From JAXGPP01 sp964436865 (GTDB lineage Bacteria > Planctomycetota > Planctomycetia > Pirellulales > Thermoguttaceae): DNA of 12,089 nt. Positions 1 through 5,447 of the stretch are shown piece by piece. Below the pieces are notes generated by a model. That model searched no databases and was not told where the DNA came from. It saw only the letters and a program-made list of their open reading frames with translations. The position numbers were made by a program, and so were the translations under genes. The DNA lies in contig CAYTFK010000220.1 of NCBI GenBank assembly GCA_964436865.1, positions 1 to 12,089 of the forward strand. Direction: 5' to 3'. Position 1 is the first letter of the stretch; each line of letters opens with the position of its first letter.

Positions 1-281
1 CCGACCCGGGGCCAGCCGATCGGATAGTTCGTCTCGCCCTTGGTATGATCGACGACGTTGGCAAACAGCACCGCGCGCGAGCCCTCCTTGACGTGCCGGT
101 CGTCGGCCGAGAGCTTCGTCTCGTCGGGCGAGCCATTGTACCAGTCGGCCACATCCTCGCCGTCTTCGAGCACCAGGCGCTCCTTGTTGGCTTCGGTCAT
201 GCCCTTGCCGTAAGGCTGCTCCTCGCCACCGGGCGCGGCAAGGGCCAAGGCAAGAATCGGCACAAGCAGATGAATGGCCAT
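1..281 (-). CDS. Secreted protein with beta-sandwich-like N-terminus, 3' end outside window (partial)
   Basis: The frame opens with ATG at 281-279 and stays open to the left edge, giving 93 residues of an unfinished protein. It begins with a short signal peptide (MAIHLLVPILALALAAPGG), so the product should be exported. The visible mature part has a pattern seen in N-terminal carbohydrate-binding-like or jelly-roll domains of planctomycete secreted enzymes: an acidic strand 'LEDGEDVADWYNG', then 'HVKEGSRAVLF' and 'ETNYPIGWPRV' near the edge. The catalytic part, if any, is not visible, so no enzyme activity can be named. The start lies 10 nt after the stop of the upstream glycosidase gene, with only a weak AGG ribosome binding site, so the two are probably co-transcribed and perhaps translationally coupled. 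I am confident that it is a gene and less so about the domain type. Confidence 0.75.
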   Translation of the reverse strand, partial: MAIHLLVPILALALAAPGGEEQPYGKGMTEANKERLVLEDGEDVADWYNGSPDETKLSADDRHVKEGSRAVLFANVVDHTKGETNYPIGWPRV

Positions 282-291
282 AATGTACCTG

Positions 292-2391
292 CTATTGCGG
301 TTGCTGTATCACGACGTTCAGCTTCCGACCCGAAGGATTGTCGACCGCCACCGGTTTAGCGGCCGAAGTGCGATCGGTGATCTCGAGTGTATCGGCCGCG
401 ACGCGGATGTCGAGCACGTGGTCGTGCCAGTGGATGCGGGTGACGGTCAGCTCTTTCCAGGTTGACGGCAACCGCGGATCGATGGTAACGCGATCGGCCC
501 CGGGTTGGAAGCCGAGGAAGCCATAGAGCATCACCTGGGGGACGAGGATCGATTCGAAGAACTCGCGGTCCATGCCCAGGCCGCCGGGCACGTTGCCCCC
601 TTGGAGCGTTCCGCGCGACGCGTCTTCGTAGTAGCGGCGGTAACCGCCGGCGGTCTGGACTTCGTCGAACCAACTGGTGATCTCGCCGAGGCGATGCCAG
701 GCGTCGTCGGGGCCGGCCGTCTTGAGCCGGGCCATGAGGTCGTGGTAGGTGAAGCCGAGCACGCCCCCGCCGTCCTGCACCTGGTAGCCCCACGGGATCG
801 ACTCCGGGTTGCTCCAGGCCCAGAAATAATAGTCGAGATTCCGCCGCGTGGTCGACCGCGGGCCGAAACGCCAGCGGTAGATGTCGGCGCCGGTCGACGT
901 ATCGCCCGCCACGGTCCGCCGGCCGCTCAGCCAATCGTGGATCGAGCGGGCCTGCTCGGGTGTGGCGAAGCCGTAGTAGACGGCTTCGTTGTTGAGAAAC
1001 GTGAAGCCGTAGTCGTGCATGACGCCATCGAGATCGACAGTGCCGAAGCGGCCGGTCGTTTCGTTCCAGAATCGCCGCCGGCCGTAGTCGCGAACTTCCT
1101 CGGCATGCTTCCGCAGATCGGCCGGATCGAAGGCCGCCGCGGCGGAGACATTCCATTCGGGATGGCCGGCGATGCTTTCTTCCAAGCCGGCCAGATCCGC
1201 CAGTGCGTCGTAGTAGTAGATTGTGGCCAGCGCGTCTTCGCCGCCGAAGGGGAGCAGGTCCCAGTAGTTGCTGCCCACTCCTTCGCCGCGAACGATCGTT
1301 TTCTGGCCGTCGACGTAACGCACGCCGCTTCGCCCCTCGTGTCCGGGCCAGGTCGTGTAGACGCATTTGCGGTTGTGCGTGTCGAATTCACTCATCGTGA
1401 ACTGCATCGCCTTGCGGATCCGGGCGATTTGGCCGCGGAGGAAGTCGATGTCGCCCGACCAGACGAAGTAGTCGTGGCAGCCGCGGATGAAGTTGGGGTT
1501 GTTGATGTTGTGGCGGCTGTCGCTCGCTGTGTGGAACGACTTGATGACCAGTCGCGCGGGGCCGGCGTTGCCGAAGCCGATCCGCAGGCCGGTGATCGTC
1601 CCTTTCCACTCGGGGTGGCGGTAGAGCTCGATCATGGTCCGCGTTTCGACCTTGGCGAGATCCATGCCCCGGGCGGCGGGGAACGAGATGCGACGATCGG
1701 AATGAAATTCGGGCTTTTCGCTGGTGGTCCACTCGACGTAGCAGTTGGCCGTGTCGAGTCCTTCGGCCCACCAGTTGAGCCGCAGCCAGGGGGCAATGCG
1801 GGCTTCGATCGAAAACGCGGGGGGCTGGGCGGTTGCGCCAGCGGCCGTGAGTTCCACTGGCCAGCCTTTGTCGGTGAGCGATCCGCCGCCAGCGCGTTCG
1901 AGCTTCCAGCCGTCGGGCGCGGTGAGCGGGCCTTCGTAACCGGGCACGCCGGTGGAAGCGAAGTGCCAGCCGATGCCGCCGGCTTGTGTCCAGAGGGGAA
2001 ACGGCCAGCCCTGGGCATGGGCCGTGCCGTCGTGCTGATGGGTGTGGATGTAGCCGTCGTCGTTCATGCCGCGGCCAGCCAGCGCCGCGGCCCAGCGGTG
2101 GCGCATCGATTGAAGCGCTTCGCCCTCACGGGCCGGCCAGAGCGTGCTCATGGGCATCCATTCGTCCCAGAGCGGGATCAGCGGTCCGCCGGGCTGATAG
2201 TGGAGCCAGAACAGCTCTCGGAGGAGGGCCATTTCGCGATCGTGCCCGGGGACGATGAATCGCGGGAAGTCGTCGGGGACGACGACCCGAAGTCTCTGTT
2301 CCGGATGCCCCTCAGCCGCCGGAAGCGGCCCGGCCGGGCAGGAGAAAGCAGACAGCAGAACGAGAGTGATTGAGGCGGTGTTGTGTTTCAT
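292..2391 (-). CDS. Secreted six-hairpin (alpha/alpha)6 glycosidase-like enzyme
   Basis: A 699-residue protein starting at ATG 2391. A TTG six codons upstream (2409) keeps the frame open, but ATG puts the signal peptide (KHNTASITLVLLSAFSC...PAAEG) right at the N-terminus; neither start has a clear Shine-Dalgarno. After the signal peptide come a region of about 170 residues, a beta-rich stretch (about 185-295) that could be a carbohydrate-binding insert, then a helical toroid (about 295-635) with 'GSNYWDLLPFGGEDALATI', 'FWNETTGRFG', 'WAWSNPESIPWGYQVQDGG' and 'GGYRRYYEDASRGTLQGGN'. The C-terminus ('LGFQPGADRVTIDPRLPSTW') is the small beta domain typical of GH65/GH78/GH95-like six-hairpin enzymes. 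Likely role: periplasmic hydrolysis of a plant or algal polysaccharide side chain. The exact glycoside hydrolase family and the catalytic acids could not be assigned. It leads into the secreted-protein gene 10 nt downstream. Confidence 0.8.
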   Translation of the reverse strand: MKHNTASITLVLLSAFSCPAGPLPAAEGHPEQRLRVVVPDDFPRFIVPGHDREMALLRELFWLHYQPGGPLIPLWDEWMPMSTLWPAREGEALQSMRHRWAAALAGRGMNDDGYIHTHQHDGTAHAQGWPFPLWTQAGGIGWHFASTGVPGYEGPLTAPDGWKLERAGGGSLTDKGWPVELTAAGATAQPPAFSIEARIAPWLRLNWWAEGLDTANCYVEWTTSEKPEFHSDRRISFPAARGMDLAKVETRTMIELYRHPEWKGTITGLRIGFGNAGPARLVIKSFHTASDSRHNINNPNFIRGCHDYFVWSGDIDFLRGQIARIRKAMQFTMSEFDTHNRKCVYTTWPGHEGRSGVRYVDGQKTIVRGEGVGSNYWDLLPFGGEDALATIYYYDALADLAGLEESIAGHPEWNVSAAAAFDPADLRKHAEEVRDYGRRRFWNETTGRFGTVDLDGVMHDYGFTFLNNEAVYYGFATPEQARSIHDWLSGRRTVAGDTSTGADIYRWRFGPRSTTRRNLDYYFWAWSNPESIPWGYQVQDGGGVLGFTYHDLMARLKTAGPDDAWHRLGEITSWFDEVQTAGGYRRYYEDASRGTLQGGNVPGGLGMDREFFESILVPQVMLYGFLGFQPGADRVTIDPRLPSTWKELTVTRIHWHDHVLDIRVAADTLEITDRTSAAKPVAVDNPSGRKLNVVIQQPQ

Positions 2392-2425
2392 GGCGGGTGG
2401 GGTTGGCAAGGGGGTCTATGGAACG

Positions 2426-2455
2426 AAGATATCGGTGAGCCTAGTATATTGTCAA
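2426..2455 (-). promoter_or_regulatory. Candidate sigma70-type promoter for the glycosidase gene (proximal)
   Basis: Reading the minus strand, a perfect -35 box TTGACA (2455-2450) is followed after 18 nt by TATCTT (2431-2426, 4 of 6 matches to TATAAT). It would start transcription near 2420, about 30 nt before the glycosidase ATG. The spacer is 1 nt longer than ideal. The sequence is AT-rich within a GC-rich region, which supports a regulatory role, but this is a pattern match only. Confidence 0.3.
2444..2455 (+). repeat. AT-rich 12-mer, copy 1 of 2 (GTATATTGTCAA)
   Basis: This 12-mer recurs at 2570-2581 with one mismatch (GTATATTGACAA), 126 bp apart in the same orientation. Both copies contain a -35-like hexamer on the minus strand or lie next to one. 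They may be paired operator half-sites or simply two similar promoters of the glycosidase gene. Confidence 0.35.
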
Positions 2456-2558
2456 AGCCCGATCGTGACCGCTGCGAGGCGGCTGGTGAACCGATTCGTC
2501 CGGGGCCTTCCGCCTTATCGGGCAGAGGGTCTGCCGGCAATATCTGTCGCCGACGGAT

Positions 2559-2588
2559 AGTATGCATACGTATATTGACAAGTGTCAA
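2559..2588 (-). promoter_or_regulatory. Candidate distal promoter with operator-like palindromes
   Basis: On the minus strand a perfect TTGACA (2588-2583) is followed after 18 nt by CATACT (2564-2559, 4 of 6 matches). The same bases hold several dyads: TTGACA-AG-TGTCAA (2575-2588), TATGCATA (2561-2568) and the overlapping ATACGTAT (2566-2573). Dyads overlapping a promoter are typical of repressor-controlled sugar-utilisation genes (LacI or GntR types, from general knowledge). No such regulator is visible in the window. Promoter and operator are both inferred. Confidence 0.3.
2570..2581 (+). repeat. AT-rich 12-mer, copy 2 of 2 (GTATATTGACAA)
   Basis: Second copy of the 12-mer at 2444-2455, 11 of 12 bases identical. 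It overlaps the TTGACA-AG-TGTCAA dyad at 2575-2588. Confidence 0.35.
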
Positions 2589-2691
2589 GTGAAAGAAGGC
2601 ATCTGCACTCAGCTATCAGCGGGCCGGAGGCGCCGACTGCCGCCGAGAGGTACTGGATGGGGGAATTCTCTGTCGGTGGGAGGCGGATGTG

Positions 2692-2784
2692 ATGGTGCGA
2701 ACGAAGCACTCGCTGGAGCGATTCACCGACCGGGCGCGTGTGGCGCTGCAACTGGGCGAGCGGGAGGCGCGGCAACGGACTAAT
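2692..2784 (+). pseudogene. Start of a Clp N-terminal-domain gene (ClpC-like), truncated
   Basis: The ATG at 2692 has a strong ribosome binding site (GGGAGG, 2678-2683, 8 nt spacing). Residues 9-28 read 'ERFTDRARVALQLGEREARQ', which looks like the first helix of the Clp repeat domain of ClpC/ClpA chaperones, where 'ERFTDRAR' followed by a hydrophobic helix and 'EA' is characteristic. After about residue 30 the frame loses any similarity: the expected conserved segment ('YIGTEHILLGL'-like) is absent, and the frame continues as low-information arginine-rich sequence until 3117, overlapping the downstream activator gene. I read this as the preserved beginning of a gene whose body has been deleted, with the junction near 2776-2785. 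The identification rests on about 20 residues, so it is tentative. Confidence 0.45.
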
Positions 2785-2977
2785 GATCCGCGGCGATGCC
2801 ATGGTGACGCATTCGGCAAGCGGGTGGCTTTCGGCTCTAATCGCGCGCGGATTGTCGCGCGGCGGTCTGGTGTTCACGCCGCGCGAAGAGGGCTCGATGG
2901 AGGTGATTTCCGCGTGCCGATCGCGTGCCGCGTGGCGATGTCCGCAGTGCGGCGTCATCGTCATCGCCGGGGAGTGA
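2783..2977 (+). pseudogene. Small zinc-ribbon-like protein lacking its N-terminal CxxC half
   Basis: A 64-residue reading frame from ATG 2783 to TGA 2977. It reads 'MIRGDAMVTHSASGWLSALI' and later 'GLVFTPREEG', and it ends 'AWRCPQCGVIVIAGE'. This arrangement fits small bacterial zinc-ribbon proteins that open with CPxCG followed by a 'M-RG' stretch and close with a second 'RCPxCG-hydrophobic' knuckle (DUF6487-like, by memory). Only the second knuckle is present. No CPxCG is found just upstream in this frame, where a TGA at 2690-2692 limits the extension. There is no well-spaced ribosome binding site: the nearest GGGAGG lies about 16 nt upstream. It is probably the 3' remnant of a gene joined to the Clp fragment by deletion; a functional single-knuckle miniprotein is the alternative. 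Confidence 0.4.
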
Positions 2978-2984
2978 GCCATCA

Positions 2985-3033
2985 GTTAAGGCACTATGCG
3001 AAGGGTGAGTTTCTGGCGGGGGTGGTCGGGGTT
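2985..3033 (+). repeat. 49-bp direct repeat, left copy
   Basis: Matches 10487-10535 at 42 of 49 positions with no gaps (constant offset 7502). The last 22 bp (3012-3033) are identical. It sits directly left of the activator gene, while its partner sits directly right of the kinase gene, so the two copies bracket the whole plus-strand export block. Confidence 0.9.
2986..3033 (-). pseudogene. C-terminal remnant of a second lyase-like gene (paralogue of the gene ending at 10488)
   Basis: On the minus strand the bases encode 'NPDHPRQKLTLRIVP' followed by TAA (2988-2986). The lyase-like gene at the right edge ends 'NPDHPRQTLTLRLVP' and TAA. Nucleotide similarity continues without gaps for 49 bp and stops abruptly at 3034, about 20 bp before the activator ATG. 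Upstream in this frame the sequence is the antisense of the activator gene and shows no lyase features. Five of the seven base differences fall in third codon positions, as expected for two protein-coding paralogues that diverged under selection before one was lost. The stop lies 8 nt from the end of the zinc-ribbon-like frame, a convergent arrangement. Confidence 0.7.
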
Positions 3034-3053
3034 CTCGCAGGGGAGAGAGTTAC

Positions 3054-4589
3054 ATGGACGGACAGGCAACTGCCAGCAGCGACCGGTATCGGACGCTCCT
3101 CGGCGTCTCGGAAGTGATCGTCTCGCATCGCGATATGTCGGCGCTGTTCGAGGAACTGGCCGGCCGGCTTCGCCAGGTCGTGCCATTCGATTACCTCTCG
3201 CTGGTCTTGCACGAGGCGGCGAGCAACACCATGCGGCTCCACGTGCTGGAGGCCTCCGAACCCGCCCCCAGCCAACCCGTGCTCGTCTTTGCGATCGGAG
3301 AGGATCCAGCGGGGATGGTATGGCAGGACCAGCAACCGCTGATCACGTCACGCGTCAACGAACTGAGGCGCTGGCCGGGGTTCCTGGAACGCGTGCAGCC
3401 GTACGGGGTCCAGAGTTTCTGCTGGCTTCCACTGACCACCGCCCGGCGGCGGCTGGGCACGCTGGTGTTCACGAGCAAGCAGCCGTCGGCCTACGACGAA
3501 GCGGATTTGGGCTTCCTGCAGTTGGTTGCCAATCAGGTGGCCGTGGCGATCGACAATGCATTGGCTTTTGAGGAGATCGCGGCGCTCAAGGACCAGCTTT
3601 CCAAGGAGAAGGCCTACCTGGAGGAAGAAGCTCGCACCGAACACAACTTCGAGGAGATCGTCGGCGAGAGCGCCGCCTTATGCCGGGTGCTCAGGCAGGT
3701 CGAGACCGTGGCTCCCACCGGCGCGACGGTGCTGATCTGTGGCGAAACCGGCACGGGCAAGGAGCTCATCGCCCGCGCCATTCACGACCTGAGTCCGCGC
3801 AGCGAGCGCACGTTTGTGAAGATCAACTGCGCGGCCATCCCGCTGGGACTGCTGGAGAGCGAGCTGTTCGGCCATGAGAAAGGAGCCTTCACGGGCGCGA
3901 TCAGCCAGAAGGTCGGGCGGTTCGAGCTAGCGCACCGGGGGACGCTGTTTCTGGACGAGGTGGGCGACATCCCGCCGGAGTTGCAGCCCAAGCTGCTCCG
4001 CGTATTGCAGGAGCAGGATTTCGAGCGGCTGGGCGGCACAAGGACGATCAACGTGGACGTCCGCCTCGTGGCGGCCACAAACCGCGACCTCGCTTCGATG
4101 GTCGCCGAGGGCCGCTTCCGCAGCGATCTCTACTACCGCCTGAACGTTTTCCCGCTTGTGCTGCCGCCTCTGCGTGACCGACCGGAGGACATCCCGACGC
4201 TGGCGCGGCATTTCACCCAGCGGTTTGCGCGGCGGATGGGGCGGCGGATCGAGACCATCCCGTCGACGACTCTTGAGGCGCTGGTCCGCTACGGCTGGCC
4301 GGGCAATATCCGCGAACTGCAGAACGTGATCGAACGCGCGGTCATCCTCTCGCCCGGCCCGTCGCTTCAGGTGCCGCTGGGAGACTTGCAGCCGGCGGCC
4401 GCCGAGACCCGTGCACCCGTTGCCGCGGCAGTCACGCTGGCCGCGGCCGAGCGGGAACACATTCTCGGCGTCCTGCGAGAGACCGGCTGGGTGGTGGCGG
4501 GGGCGAAGGGGGCCGCGGCCCGCCTGGGAATGAAGCGTTCGACCTTGCAGGCGAAGATGAAGAAGCTCGGCATCTCTCGGCCCGAGTAG
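3054..4589 (+). CDS. Sigma54-dependent transcriptional activator (GAF-AAA+-Fis HTH)
   Basis: A 511-residue enhancer-binding protein. ATG 3054 is preceded by GGGAGAG (3041-3047) at a usable spacing. Residues about 25-170 form a GAF sensor domain, followed by a linker helix (about 172-200). The AAA+ core contains Walker A GETGTGKE (230-237), the sigma54-contacting loop GAFTGA (277-282), Walker B LFLDEV (298-303), 'AATNRD' (sensor I, 340-345) and 'FRSDLYYRLNVFPL' with the arginine finger (355-368). The C-terminus (about 465-507) is a Fis-type helix-turn-helix ending 'RLGMKRSTLQAKMKKLGI'. All elements needed to remodel sigma54 polymerase are present. FhlA and NorR are known relatives of this architecture; the ligand of the GAF domain cannot be told. 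The sigma54 promoter at 4736-4752 is its obvious target. Its own promoter must lie in or beyond the gene remnants upstream. Confidence 0.95.
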   Translation: MDGQATASSDRYRTLLGVSEVIVSHRDMSALFEELAGRLRQVVPFDYLSLVLHEAASNTMRLHVLEASEPAPSQPVLVFAIGEDPAGMVWQDQQPLITSRVNELRRWPGFLERVQPYGVQSFCWLPLTTARRRLGTLVFTSKQPSAYDEADLGFLQLVANQVAVAIDNALAFEEIAALKDQLSKEKAYLEEEARTEHNFEEIVGESAALCRVLRQVETVAPTGATVLICGETGTGKELIARAIHDLSPRSERTFVKINCAAIPLGLLESELFGHEKGAFTGAISQKVGRFELAHRGTLFLDEVGDIPPELQPKLLRVLQEQDFERLGGTRTINVDVRLVAATNRDLASMVAEGRFRSDLYYRLNVFPLVLPPLRDRPEDIPTLARHFTQRFARRMGRRIETIPSTTLEALVRYGWPGNIRELQNVIERAVILSPGPSLQVPLGDLQPAAAETRAPVAAAVTLAAAEREHILGVLRETGWVVAGAKGAAARLGMKRSTLQAKMKKLGISRPE

Positions 4590-4608
4590 TGCCCGCCGGC
4601 TGGCGGCT

Positions 4609-4626
4609 GTGCCGGCCCGCCGGCAC
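4609..4626. promoter_or_regulatory. Perfect 8-2-8 dyad, probable activator binding site (UAS)
   Basis: GTGCCGGC-CC-GCCGGCAC is a perfect 18-bp inverted repeat starting 20 nt after the activator stop. No T tract follows, so it is a poor intrinsic terminator, although it could form an RNA hairpin at the end of the activator transcript. Its centre is about 144 bp upstream of the predicted sigma54 start, a typical distance for an enhancer-binding protein site. Binding by the neighbouring activator is inferred. Confidence 0.5.
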
Positions 4627-4700
4627 TCCCCGCGTGGCACTTCCGCTCACATGCACCGATCGACGGCGACCGTTCTGGTCCACATGTCCTTGCCGGCGAT

Positions 4701-4712
4701 TGTCTTACGACA
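4701..4712. promoter_or_regulatory. Short dyad TGTC-TTAC-GACA upstream of the sigma54 promoter
   Basis: A 4-4-4 inverted repeat about 55 bp upstream of the predicted start. It could be a second regulator site, but a dyad this short is often chance. Confidence 0.15.
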
Positions 4713-4735
4713 CGAAGCGCAAAAGCAAACGTTCC

Positions 4736-4752
4736 CGGCACGGCCCCTGCTA
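4736..4752 (+). promoter_or_regulatory. Sigma54 (-24/-12) promoter of the export operon
   Basis: CGGCACG-GCCC-CTGCT matches the sigma54 consensus TGGCACG-N4-TTGCW at all but the two leading T positions. The invariant GG (4737-4738) and GC (4749-4750) are 12 bp apart, as required. Transcription would start near 4762, leaving a leader of about 70 nt before the STAS gene. The location directly downstream of a sigma54 activator gene, with a dyad further upstream, strongly supports it. Confidence 0.75.
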
Positions 4753-4830
4753 TAAGGCCGCTCAGGCAAGGGCAGGAGCGGAGGTGGAAATGGCCACCCC
4801 CGCTAACCGAGGCCCGCCGGGAGGCGCGAC

Positions 4831-5130
4831 ATGCTACGCATTTCGGTCCACGACAGCCCGCAGCTCATCACTTTCAAGCTCGAGGGAAGCCTGACAGGGG
4901 CGTGGCTGCGGGAGTTGGAGGCGAGCTGGCAACACGTCCTCAGCCAGCATCGCAAACCGGCAGTACGGATTGATCTGACGGACGTGACGTTTGTCGACAG
5001 CGCGGGCCGAGCCTGCCTGGCGGCCATGCACCGCCAAGGCGCCGAGTTCATCGCCGCCGATTGCCTGACCAAAGCCATCGTGGCCGAGATCACTGAGGGG
5101 CCGCTTCTCCGATGGCCCACACCCGCATGA
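4831..5130 (+). CDS. STAS-domain protein (anti-sigma-factor-antagonist-like)
   Basis: A 99-residue protein with a strong ribosome binding site (GGGAGG 4819-4824, 6 nt before ATG). The whole length is one STAS domain: N-terminal strands ('ISVHDSPQLITFKLEGSLTG'), then 'VRIDLTDVTFVDSAGRACL' with the hallmark DSAG motif and its phosphorylatable serine (Ser57), and a helix with 'QGAEFIAADC'. STAS proteins of this size act as partner-switch proteins whose state is set by a Ser/Thr kinase; when unphosphorylated they bind a partner. No RsbW-type anti-sigma kinase is present, but a membrane Ser/Thr kinase lies at the end of the block. It is the first gene after the sigma54 promoter and probably the first cistron of the operon; csrA follows after 38 bp. 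The partner is unknown. Confidence 0.85.
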   Translation: MLRISVHDSPQLITFKLEGSLTGAWLRELEASWQHVLSQHRKPAVRIDLTDVTFVDSAGRACLAAMHRQGAEFIAADCLTKAIVAEITEGPLLRWPTPA

Positions 5131-5151
5131 CAAAGGCGAGAGCCGACCATC

Positions 5152-5163
5152 ACGGAAAGGTGA
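5152..5163 (+). promoter_or_regulatory. Possible CsrA site (ACGGA) beside the csrA ribosome binding site
   Basis: ACGGA (5152-5156) fits the ANGGA core bound by CsrA and directly abuts the AAGGTGA Shine-Dalgarno. CsrA autorepression through such sites is known in other bacteria. GGA is common near ribosome binding sites, so the call is weak. Confidence 0.3.
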
Positions 5164-5168
5164 GACAC

Positions 5169-5363
5169 ATGCTCGTTGTTAGTCGCAAGCTCGGGGAACG
5201 GCTGGTGGTGCCGGACTGCAACCTGGTGGTCTCGATCCTCGGGACCGAAGGAAATCACGTACGGCTGGGCATATCCGCCCCGAAGGCACTGGCCGTTTAC
5301 CGCGAAGAAGTGTGGCAGCGGCGCTGCGGGGAACCGCGCGAAGCGGCGTTCGAGAAACAGTGA
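5169..5363 (+). CDS. csrA: CsrA/RsmA RNA-binding translational regulator
   Basis: A 64-residue CsrA. The frame extends 19 codons further upstream, but ATG 5169 gives the family's standard start (MLVVSRKLGERLVV) and has an AAGGTGA ribosome binding site (5157-5163). Both RNA-binding edges are visible: strand 1 with Arg6 (VSRKLGE) and strand 5 'YREEVWQRR', which contains the conserved VxREEV-type arginine. CsrA dimers bind GGA motifs in mRNA leaders and usually block the Shine-Dalgarno. Here ACGGA (5152-5156) touches csrA's own ribosome binding site, and a GGA in a hairpin loop overlaps that of the next gene (5429-5445), so self-control and control of the exporter are plausible. The gene lies inside an export operon, an uncommon setting compared with the flagellar neighbourhoods usual for csrA. 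Confidence 0.95.
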   Translation: MLVVSRKLGERLVVPDCNLVVSILGTEGNHVRLGISAPKALAVYREEVWQRRCGEPREAAFEKQ

Positions 5364-5371
5364 TCATCAAG

Positions 5372-5404
5372 TGAGCATATCGACAACTGCGTCGATGTGA
5401 CTCA
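5372..5404 (+). promoter_or_regulatory. Intercistronic RNA hairpin between csrA and the adaptor gene
   Basis: TGAGCATATCGAC (5372-5384) pairs with GTCGATGTG-A-CTCA (5391-5404): 13 pairs including one G-U, one bulged A, and loop AACTGC. No U tract follows, so it is more likely an mRNA processing, stability or attenuation element than a full terminator. It would set csrA and STAS expression apart from the pump genes. Confidence 0.45.
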
Positions 5405-5428
5405 TTGGTGACTGACAAGATCAAACAT

Positions 5429-5445
5429 CTGATACGGGATTTCAG
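5429..5445 (+). promoter_or_regulatory. GGA-loop mini-hairpin over the adaptor gene's ribosome binding site
   Basis: CTGA (5429-5432) and TCAG (5442-5445) can pair, exposing TACGGGATT in the loop. The only Shine-Dalgarno-like bases of the adaptor gene (GGGA, 5436-5439, 8 nt before ATG 5448) lie in that loop. A GGA in a hairpin loop over a ribosome binding site is the classic CsrA target, and csrA is the preceding gene. The stem is only 4 bp. Confidence 0.35.
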
Positions 5446-5447
5446 CG

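Noticed and set aside
505..2373. Long plus-strand open frame of 622 codons antisense to the glycosidase gene
   Set aside because: It is an antisense shadow of a high-GC coding sequence: no recognisable domain, Val/Ala/Gly/Arg-heavy composition, and the opposite strand gives a coherent secreted enzyme with a signal peptide.
2515..2982. Minus-strand frame of 155 codons across the intergenic region
   Set aside because: No ribosome binding site or domain; it is opposite the Clp-like and zinc-ribbon-like pieces, which make better protein sense.
4609..4626. The dyad after the activator gene as an intrinsic terminator
   Set aside because: The stem is good but the 2-nt loop is too small for an 8-bp RNA stem without opening pairs, and no T-run follows.
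4639..4655. A second sigma54-like match, TGGCAC near 4636
   Set aside because: The -24-like TGGCAC is present, but there is no TGC at the required -12 distance.
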